A DNA stretch of 8,940 nt from positions 1 to 8,940 of the forward strand of contig DAOVLS010000073.1 in assembly GCA_030631125.1 (NCBI GenBank), in the 5' to 3' direction. The notes under the pieces are model-generated. The model did no database searches. It saw only the letters and a list, made by a program, of their open reading frames with translations, and was not told the DNA's origin. Positions within the stretch are counted from its first letter, which is position 1, and each line of letters begins with the position of its first letter. This DNA comes from Planctomycetales bacterium. GTDB lineage: Bacteria > Planctomycetota > Phycisphaerae > SM23-33. The position numbers were made by a program, and so were the translations under genes. This document shows, one piece after another, positions 1 to 4,556 of this stretch.

Positions 1-381
1 GTCGTCCAGCAGCAGGCGACACTTCCATTCGCCGAAGGCGCGGATGTCGTACATTCCGATGGCTGCTTCAAGCCACCCGGCGGCGTTCGGCTCAAGAGGG
101 TGCGGGGCGTAACCCAGTACGAAACGGTCGGGATACCGCCTCGCCGCCCGAACGGCGTCGGTCAGAGGCAGGCCGGGGTGATTGCCCCTGCCCGAGACGG
201 TATGGATAGGATTAAAGACCTCGTCATAGCCCGCATCGCCTTCAGACGGGTGGATGCACCATGTCAGCAGCACCGCCTTGTCGATGTTGTGTTCGTCGAG
301 GTTTGCGACCAGGCCGGCATCGTCTTTGCCGTGCCAGAATACGTGCTGATGCGAGTCGATTATCCGTGTCGGCGATGACAT
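1..381 (-). CDS. Amidohydrolase-2 family metal-dependent hydrolase, 5' part (3' end off window)
   Basis: Read on the minus strand from the ATG at 381, an open frame of 127 codons runs to the left edge without a stop, so the C-terminal part is missing. The N-terminus reads MSSPTRIIDSHQHVFWHG. A beta strand ending in D-S-H-Q-H (His11 and His13) is the first metal-binding HxH motif of the amidohydrolase TIM-barrel superfamily, and HQHxxW is typical of the Amidohydro_2 group (lactonase and decarboxylase relatives). A following stretch, LDEHNIDKAVLLTW, fits the next helix and strand of that fold. Members are usually about 270-350 residues, so roughly the first 40% is here. The start is supported by a GTGGAG Shine-Dalgarno site at 391-396 (complement), 9 nt upstream. 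The substrate cannot be told because the later metal ligands are outside the window. No signal peptide is seen, so the enzyme is probably cytoplasmic. Confidence 0.8.
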   Translation of the reverse strand, partial: MSSPTRIIDSHQHVFWHGKDDAGLVANLDEHNIDKAVLLTWCIHPSEGDAGYDEVFNPIHTVSGRGNHPGLPLTDAVRAARRYPDRFVLGYAPHPLEPNAAGWLEAAIGMYDIRAFGEWKCRLLLDD

Positions 382-390
382 TTACGTTGT

Positions 391-396
391 CTCCAC
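391..396 (-). promoter_or_regulatory. Shine-Dalgarno site of the amidohydrolase gene
   Basis: The complement reads GTGGAG, 9 nt upstream of the ATG at 381. This fixes the start codon of a gene whose far end is outside the window. Confidence 0.7.
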
Positions 397-405
397 ATTT
401 TTTTG

Positions 406-430
406 GGTATGGTGTGGTATGGTATGGTTT
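406..430. repeat. Pentanucleotide tandem repeat (GGTNT x5)
   Basis: Five consecutive pentamers of form GGTNT (GGTAT, GGTGT, GGTAT, GGTAT, GGTTT on the plus strand) lie directly upstream of the amidohydrolase Shine-Dalgarno site. A run of seven T sits beside them at 398-404. On the minus strand the block reads as ATACC units and would lie in the promoter or 5' leader of the minus-strand gene. Confidence 0.75.
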
Positions 431-446
431 AGTCGGCAGATTGCAA
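419..446 (-). promoter_or_regulatory. Possible promoter of the amidohydrolase gene
   Basis: On the minus strand TTGCAA (446-441) is followed after 16 bp by TACCAT (424-419), a 4-of-6 match to the -10 consensus that lies inside the pentanucleotide repeat. This is a weak call made only by sequence resemblance. Confidence 0.25.
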
Positions 447-528
447 GCCTATACAATTTCGCCGCCGCCCGCCCGACGTAGCCTTGGCTAAGGCGGATAT
501 TCCGGTTGTTTTTTTCTCCTTCACGGTA

Positions 529-557
529 TTCCGGCCTTCCGGTATTCCGGTTATACT
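529..557 (+). promoter_or_regulatory. Candidate promoter of the TGS GTPase gene (leaderless arrangement)
   Basis: TATACT at 552-557 is a good -10 box, and TTCCGG at 529-534 is a weak -35 box 17 bp upstream. Only 7 nt separate the -10 box from the GTG at 565, so transcription would start at or next to the start codon. No Shine-Dalgarno sequence precedes the GTG. The motif TATTCCGG occurs three times upstream (498-505, 527-534, 543-550). Confidence 0.5.
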
Positions 558-564
558 GTTCACC

Positions 565-1545
565 GTGCCTGCGAATCTTACACCTGAATATGAAAAGGCC
601 GACCGGCGTTACCGCCAGGCCGGTACTGACGCCGAGAAACTGGACGCTCTGCAGGAGATGCTCCGCGCCATTCCCAAACACAAGGGAACAGACCACATGC
701 AGGGCGATCTCAAACGCCGCATCAGCCAGATACGCAAAGATATCGTCAAAAAAGGTTCGGGCAAGGGTTTCGACCAGTTCCACATTCCCAAAAGCGGTGC
801 CGGGCAGGTAGTTCTGATCGGCCTGCCCAATACAGGAAAGAGCCAACTTGTTGCGACATCGACCAACGCCCCGGTAAAAGTGGCGGAGTATCCTTACACA
901 ACAGCCCTGCCTGCGCCCGGCATGTGGCCTTACGAGGATGTGCAAATCCAACTGGTCGATACCCCGCCGATAACGCCCGAACACGTCCCGCCGGGATTGA
1001 TGGGGACGATTAACTTCGCCGATATAATCGCCATAGTGATTGACGTTTCATCCGAACCGCTGGAACAGATTGACGAGACCTTTTCCGTACTTACCGAACG
1101 CAATCTGGAACTGACCTCTCTGCCCTGCAATCAACTTGATCCGGAAAATCATCACCAGCGAAGCGCAATTCTCGTTATCAACAAGTCAGACCTCGTCTCG
1201 CCCGGCGACATCGAGGCGCTGCGCGAACTATACACCGGGCCGTTGGAAATAATACCCGTCAGCGCCACAACCGGCGAAGGGCTTGATGCCCTTGGTAGCC
1301 GTCTGTGGGAAATGCTGTCGGTTATCCGCGTGTACACGAAGGAGCCGGGGAAACCAGTCGATAAAACCAATCCTTACACGCTGACGGTCGGATCGACCAT
1401 CGCCGACCTGGCTGCGGATATCCACCGCGACCTGCCGGGAAAAATGAAATTCGCACGCATCTGGGGCGAAGAACACTTCGACGGACAACGCGCGCACCGA
1501 AGCGAACCGCTACACGACAAAGACGTCGTCGAAATACATCAATAA
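565..1545 (+). CDS. TGS domain-containing GTPase (Obg/DRG-like)
   Basis: This is a translation-factor-class P-loop GTPase of 326 residues, expected in the cytoplasm and probably ribosome- or RNA-associated by analogy with Obg/DRG proteins. Residues 1-75 form a charged helical N-terminus. The G domain shows G1 GLPNTGKS (86-93), the TT of the G2 region (112-113), G3 DTPP (132-135), G4 NKSD (206-209) and G5 SAT (233-235). A TGS domain fills about 268-325 (YTLTVGSTIADLAADIH to DVVEIH). The frame is open further upstream to 484, but I chose the GTG at 565 because MPANLTPEYEKADRRYRQAG matches my memory of how this family begins and because a -10 box sits 7 nt before it. G3 has Pro-Pro where most GTPases have DxxG. 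Its stop lies 6 bp from the stop of the converging gene. The exact cellular role of this subgroup is not known to me. Confidence 0.87.
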   Translation: MPANLTPEYEKADRRYRQAGTDAEKLDALQEMLRAIPKHKGTDHMQGDLKRRISQIRKDIVKKGSGKGFDQFHIPKSGAGQVVLIGLPNTGKSQLVATSTNAPVKVAEYPYTTALPAPGMWPYEDVQIQLVDTPPITPEHVPPGLMGTINFADIIAIVIDVSSEPLEQIDETFSVLTERNLELTSLPCNQLDPENHHQRSAILVINKSDLVSPGDIEALRELYTGPLEIIPVSATTGEGLDALGSRLWEMLSVIRVYTKEPGKPVDKTNPYTLTVGSTIADLAADIHRDLPGKMKFARIWGEEHFDGQRAHRSEPLHDKDVVEIHQ

Positions 1546-1551
1546 CAGGTT

Positions 1552-3195
1552 CTAATCTTCCTCGCGCTCGCGGTCTTCCTTGCGCTCGTCGCGTTCCTCG
1601 CGCTCGTGGCGTTCCCGCTCAAGCCGCTTGAGTTTCTGCTTTGCTTGTTCCAACTGGCGCTGGAGGCGGCGGATTTGTTCGCGCAGTTCCTCAACGTCGC
1701 CTTTGCGTTCCCTGCGTTCGCGCCCTTCTCGGTCTTTTTCCCGGCCTCTTTCCCCGCGTCCACGCATACCCCCGCGTCTTTCCCCGCGTTCGCGATTTCT
1801 CCTGGCCCGGCGGGCTTGCGCAGTTTTGCGAAGTTTTTTCAACTCGGCCTGCGCATCACGAAGCCTTTCACGGATTTCCTTAAAGCGTTTCTCTGCCTTT
1901 TCGACGGCCCCCTCATCGGCGCGACCTTCTTTGTGCAAACGTATCAGCCTTTTCAGATCTTCCTCAGCCTTTTCAAGAATCTCTTCAAGATCCGCGACTT
2001 TATTCTCAGCCTGTTCCAGTCTTTTGCCTATCACATGGTCTTCACGCTCAGGTCTGCCTTCGCGGCCTGGTTCCCCGCGTTCTCGCATTTCCCGGTCTTT
2101 TTCTCGGCGTCTTTCCGAGGCAGGCGTCTTTCTCATGGGCCCAATGCGATTTATTCCGACGACCATCTCGTCAATCCAGAGTTTTTGGGCATGCGGTAAC
2201 AGTCCAGGCCCAAAGTAGGGCGCCATCAGAAACTGGTTGAACTTCATTTTTGGGAAGTCAGTCGATCTCAGGATTACGTCAGTGTGTTCGACAACCAGTT
2301 TTCCATCGAACCAGCCGCGGACGATGCCATCCCGGTTTGGACGATCGTTTTTAAGGTCAAGCGTGTTGAGTTTGAAGTAAGCCTCGACGCAATGCCACTT
2401 GTCGTCCTTGAAGAGTACTTTCTTGCTATCGTAAAACTTCCCGTTGTAGCCGCCTTTCAGCCGCCCCTGCGTCAGGCCGTGGGGCATGCTCTTGTTCTGG
2501 ATGTCCTGAGCGGCGAGGCGCAACTTGCCGTTCACCGGTTCGACGTAGAGGGTGAGGTGAGTTGCCGCCGGTCCTGCCCACTTCGGGTTTTCGGTGGTCA
2601 GGAAGTGAACGAGATGCGGGTGGTAGTTTCTACCGGTCCAACCCCATCCTTTTGAAAGTTTGAGGTAAAAGCGAATATAGACCTTGTCGGTGGGCTTAAA
2701 CAAGTGCCGCATGCTCGACGAAGCCTGACCCTTGGATTTTTTGTCGATCCATTTGTACTCAATGCAGCCCTTACCGCCCGCTGCGCCGCCGGCAATCCTG
2801 ATCCGAGTCATATCGTACCACTTCCGGCTTTTGAGTTTCGCGTCGTCGAAATGCTCGCTGAAAAGCGGGGTTACTTTCGTTTTCTTCTCGCGGCGGATGT
2901 GTTCGCGATCACGTTTTCGCTCTTCGCGAGTGCGGCGGATTTCTTCGCGCTCATCGCTCCGCACTGCTGGAGGGTCGGTGCGGACGTCGTCGTCGGCGCG
3001 GTCATCAGTCTTGACGTCTGGATCAGTCCTCACAGCCGGTCGATCATCGGTGCGGACGTCGTCTTCGGCGCGGGCGGTTCCGACAAGCGGCGTGGCGATG
3101 ATCGCCAGGGCGATAACAAAGCCGCTCAAAATCGTCGCCCATCGCGCTGAAAAGGCGCTCCGGGGGTTGTGTGAATCTTTGTCGTTCATCATCAT
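1552..3195 (-). CDS. Secreted jelly-roll domain protein with Asp-rich linker and charged coiled-coil tail
   Basis: This is a 547-residue protein of unknown function. Residues 1-43 are a Sec-type signal peptide: hydrophobic core TILSGFVIALAIIA, then a TARA cleavage site before EDD. Residues 44-80 are an Asp-rich linker with repeated DDVRTD and PAVRTD motifs, and 81-107 are a charged Arg/Glu helix. Residues about 108-350 look like a concanavalin-A-type beta-sandwich, as in polysaccharide lyases or lectins: SEHFDD near the start, the Trp-rich segment SKGWGWTGRNYHPHLVHF, WHCVEAYFKLNT, GWFDGKLV and LWIDEMVVG. Residues 386-460 and 497-530 show heptad-like Leu spacing within a very Arg/Glu-rich tail (360-547), which suggests coiled coils. 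The start at 3195 is the first of three tandem ATGs and has AAGGAGAA 6 nt upstream. The upstream frame to 3342 has no support. It may bind or cleave an acidic polysaccharide outside the inner membrane, which is inference; catalytic residues cannot be assigned. Confidence 0.8.
   Translation of the reverse strand: MMMNDKDSHNPRSAFSARWATILSGFVIALAIIATPLVGTARAEDDVRTDDRPAVRTDPDVKTDDRADDDVRTDPPAVRSDEREEIRRTREERKRDREHIRREKKTKVTPLFSEHFDDAKLKSRKWYDMTRIRIAGGAAGGKGCIEYKWIDKKSKGQASSSMRHLFKPTDKVYIRFYLKLSKGWGWTGRNYHPHLVHFLTTENPKWAGPAATHLTLYVEPVNGKLRLAAQDIQNKSMPHGLTQGRLKGGYNGKFYDSKKVLFKDDKWHCVEAYFKLNTLDLKNDRPNRDGIVRGWFDGKLVVEHTDVILRSTDFPKMKFNQFLMAPYFGPGLLPHAQKLWIDEMVVGINRIGPMRKTPASERRREKDREMRERGEPGREGRPEREDHVIGKRLEQAENKVADLEEILEKAEEDLKRLIRLHKEGRADEGAVEKAEKRFKEIRERLRDAQAELKKLRKTAQARRARRNRERGERRGGMRGRGERGREKDREGRERRERKGDVEELREQIRRLQRQLEQAKQKLKRLERERHEREERDERKEDREREED
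2974..3073 (-). repeat. Internal direct repeat encoding the DDVRTD motifs
   Basis: The 28-bp segments 2974-3001 and 3046-3073 are identical at 26 positions and are offset by exactly 72 bp (24 codons). They encode the two copies of (A)(D/E)DDVRTD in the linker of the secreted protein, so the linker grew by in-frame duplication. Confidence 0.75.
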
Positions 3196-3201
3196 CTCGA
3201 T

Positions 3202-3208
3202 TCTCCTT
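3202..3208 (-). promoter_or_regulatory. Shine-Dalgarno site of the secreted protein gene
   Basis: The complement of 3201-3208 reads AAGGAGAA, with the GGAG core 7 nt from the first ATG (3195). It decides the start against the longer open frame reaching 3342. Confidence 0.75.
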
Positions 3209-3313
3209 CTCAAATGGCAGGCCATCGGGCTGATGGCTGCAGGTATAGGCCTATGGTTTGTTTCAGCGAACCGGGTCAGTGTTTTGGTCAGGTCCGTCGG
3301 CCTGACGCCGCTT

Positions 3314-3342
3314 TCGGTAGTGTAATCGAAATCGGCTGTCAA
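3314..3342 (-). promoter_or_regulatory. Possible promoter of the secreted protein gene
   Basis: A perfect TTGACA -35 hexamer lies on the minus strand at 3342-3337. At 17 bp the -10 position reads TACCGA, a poor match, while a better TACACT (3324-3319) is only 12 bp away. If it is used, the 5' leader is about 110-120 nt and contains the 10-bp palindrome ATAGGCCTAT (3245-3254). Confidence 0.3.
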
Positions 3343-3473
3343 GGCCCGGGGTAAAATTATTTCTCTGTCGCCGAGCGACGCTTGCAGGCTTAGAATCCAC
3401 TTGTGTTTTGGTGGATTGTGAGTATCCTGCTCTCGTTGTGCAGCAGGTAGATATAGTTCAAGTTAGTCTTATA

Positions 3474-3484
3474 GAAGGAAGGAA
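3474..3484 (+). promoter_or_regulatory. Shine-Dalgarno site of the flavin-binding protein gene
   Basis: The purine run GAAGGAAGGAA ends 8 nt before the ATG at 3493, which supports that start. Confidence 0.7.
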
Positions 3485-3492
3485 CGTGTAAG

Positions 3493-3867
3493 ATGCCAGC
3501 ATTACCGGAAATCGTATCGAAGGCATGGGATGATCGTAATGGCCCTGTAGTTTTGACAACTGTCGATGCCGACGGAGCGCTCAACGCAATTTATGCCTCC
3601 TGCGTCAGCAAATTCAGCGAGGACAAACTTGTCGTCGCCGACAATTTCTTCAGCAAGACCCGCGCGAACATCCAGGCCGGCAGCAGGGGGGCGTTGCTGT
3701 TCATCACCTCCGAAAGCAAGGCCTATCAGGTCAAGGGCAAGATCGATTACCTGACCGTCGGCGAGATTTTCGACGACATGAAGGCCTGGAACGGCGACCG
3801 CCCGGGCGTGGCCGCTGCCGTCGTGAACGTCGAAGAAGTCTTCGCCGGCGCGGATAAACTGCTGTAA
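3493..3867 (+). CDS. Pyridoxamine 5'-phosphate oxidase-like FMN-binding split-barrel protein
   Basis: At 124 residues this is about the size of the minimal single-domain flavin-binding split barrels, such as the small FMN-binding protein of Desulfovibrio. Visible features fit that fold: an N-terminal helix, then GPVVLTTVDADGALNAIYAS (residues 17-36) as the first two strands, DKLVVADNFFSKTRANIQAG (44-63) in which F-S-K-T-R-A-N resembles the phosphate-contacting turn before a helix, GALLFIT (65-71), YQVKGKIDYL (77-86), and a C-terminal strand AAAVVNVEEVF. The family binds FMN, F420 or heme and takes part in redox chemistry; the true substrate is unknown, and a role in pyridoxal phosphate synthesis is unlikely for such a short form. 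It stands alone, divergent from the secreted protein gene, and is followed by palindromic repeat elements instead of another gene on the same transcript. Confidence 0.8.
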   Translation: MPALPEIVSKAWDDRNGPVVLTTVDADGALNAIYASCVSKFSEDKLVVADNFFSKTRANIQAGSRGALLFITSESKAYQVKGKIDYLTVGEIFDDMKAWNGDRPGVAAAVVNVEEVFAGADKLL

Positions 3868-3890
3868 TAGTCTGCCAAAGCAAAAAAAGT

Positions 3891-3995
3891 CGGGTGCCAT
3901 GTTCTCGCCCGTAACTTTAGTGAAGGGTGTGAACATGCTGTCGCACGAACATGCCTACACGCTCCGCTTCACTCCGCGTGAAGGCATGGCACCCG
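3891..3995. repeat. 105-bp palindromic element (type A), double hairpin bounded by inverted repeats
   Basis: The ends are an 11-bp perfect inverted repeat: CGGGTGCCATG at 3891-3901 and CATGGCACCCG at 3985-3995. Inside are two smaller hairpins. The first is CATGTTC (3898-3904) with GAACATG (3931-3937). The second is CATGCCT (3950-3956) with AGGCATG (3982-3988), with inner ACGC/GCGT pairing. This cloverleaf-like layout resembles paired REP sequences or a tiny non-autonomous element. It has no coding capacity and begins 23 bp after a stop codon. Confidence 0.75.
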
Positions 3996-4017
3996 CCATT
4001 TTGACTGGGACAGAGTA

Positions 4018-4092
4018 CTAGCCGCGACCGGTAGGGAGTGGGCAGCATACTCATCAACGGAAACATGCCCGCTCGCTTCCGCTCGCGGCTAG
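4018..4092. repeat. 75-bp hairpin element (type B), copy 1
   Basis: The element is bounded by a perfect 10-bp inverted repeat, CTAGCCGCGA and TCGCGGCTAG. Folded end to end it forms one long imperfect hairpin of about 24 pairs, with inner arms GGGAGTGGGC and GCCCGCTC. The left arm contains GTAG (4031-4034), the tetranucleotide that marks REP sequences handled by RAYT transposases. A second copy of identical length is at 6761-6835. It lies 22 bp after the type A element. Confidence 0.85.
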
Positions 4093-4122
4093 CTATAATG
4101 CACCCGCGATTTTTTTCTTTTT
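4083..4122 (+). terminator. Candidate rho-independent terminator reusing the right arm of hairpin element B
   Basis: TCGCGG (4083-4088) pairs with CCGCGA (4104-4109) across a 15-nt loop, followed at once by seven T (4110-4116), a C and five more T. The upstream arm is also the right arm of hairpin element B, so the two folds are alternatives. It would end plus-strand transcripts from the flavin-protein gene before the padR promoter. The long loop weakens the call. Confidence 0.5.
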
Positions 4123-4125
4123 AAC

Positions 4126-4155
4126 TTGAATACCTCGACAGCCGATGTATATTAT
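4126..4155 (+). promoter_or_regulatory. Candidate padR promoter
   Basis: TTGAAT (4126-4131) and TATTAT (4150-4155), separated by 18 bp, are reasonable -35 and -10 boxes. The -10 box lies inside the palindrome at 4145-4159, so a bound regulator would block polymerase. Confidence 0.5.
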
Positions 4156-4174
4156 ACATAGAGACACGAGGTAT
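4130..4174. promoter_or_regulatory. Concentric double palindrome, probable PadR autoregulatory operator
   Basis: The inner palindrome ATGTATATTATACAT (4145-4159) is perfect around T4152 and has the ATGT...ACAT ends known for PadR-family operators. The outer arms ATACCTCG (4130-4137) and CGAGGTAT (4167-4174) are also perfectly complementary and share the same centre, 4152, with 7 nt between inner and outer arms on each side. It lies 35-79 bp upstream of the padR start and over the candidate promoter. Confidence 0.7.
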
Positions 4175-4208
4175 AACGACGCATCGCAATAATCAGGAGA
4201 GCAGGGAT

Positions 4209-4556
4209 ATGGATTTTTCGAAGGATCTTATTCGCGGCAGTATCGTTCCAATCGTCCTGGCGCTGTTGAAGGATCGGCCGATGTACGGCTACGAGATGGT
4301 CAAGGTTGTCAACGCCCGAACGGGAGGCAGGCTTGAGTGGAAGGAAGGGACGCTGTATCCGACGCTGCATCGCCTCCAGGCCGGCGTTTTCATCTCGGCC
4401 AGATGGGCTGACGCCCCGGCCGATGAAGCCCCCGGTCGAAAACGAAAGTATTATTCGATTGCCAGGAAAGGACGGACGGAACTGGCCCGCCGCAGGGAAG
4501 AGTGGCGTCAGTTCGACCTGGCGGTCAACGCGATTATGCTTGGGGGTGCGTCATGA
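4209..4556 (+). CDS. PadR family transcriptional regulator
   Basis: This 115-residue DNA-binding protein has the winged-helix core of the PadR family: LIRGSIVPIVLALLKDRPMYGYEMVKVVNA (residues about 8-37), then EWKEGTLYPTLHRLQ (44-58), the recognition-helix signature, then a wing with RKRKYYSIARKGRTEL (76-91) and a C-terminal dimerisation helix. The length is that of the short PadR subgroup (about 110 residues). AGGAGA at 4195-4200 supports the ATG at 4209. The stop overlaps the next start in ATGA (4553-4556), so the downstream membrane protein is translationally coupled. PadR proteins of this class are usually repressors sensing a small molecule or membrane stress, and the palindrome over the promoter suggests autorepression. 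The ligand is unknown. Confidence 0.9.
   Translation: MDFSKDLIRGSIVPIVLALLKDRPMYGYEMVKVVNARTGGRLEWKEGTLYPTLHRLQAGVFISARWADAPADEAPGRKRKYYSIARKGRTELARRREEWRQFDLAVNAIMLGGAS

Noticed and set aside
484..564. Upstream extension of the GTPase reading frame.
   Set aside because: The added 27 residues are hydrophobic and unlike this family's N-terminus, and they span the -10 box and the TATTCCGG repeats.
382..984. A 200-codon minus-strand frame overlapping the GTPase and its promoter.
   Set aside because: It is a shadow of the GTPase gene, with no recognisable protein features, and it would run through the promoter region of both flanking genes.
1580..2218. Long plus-strand open frames (212 and 197 codons) opposite the secreted protein's tail.
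   Set aside because: They arise from the Arg/Glu codon bias of the minus-strand gene and give Ser/Arg- or Phe/Pro-rich nonsense. The minus frame has a signal peptide, a ribosome site and coherent domains.
3196..3342. Upstream extension of the secreted protein frame from a TTG.
   Set aside because: That TTG is the start of a TTGACA -35-like hexamer. The tandem ATGs with AAGGAGAA followed by a signal peptide are a far better start.
4094..4099. A perfect TATAAT beside hairpin element copy 1.
   Set aside because: No -35 match is found at 16-18 bp, and it lies in the loop of the terminator-like hairpin, more than 100 bp from the padR start.
3868..4208. CRISPR array or small ORF in the repeat-rich spacer.
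   Set aside because: The palindromes are of two different kinds with no regular repeat-spacer periodicity, and no ORF with a ribosome site is seen.
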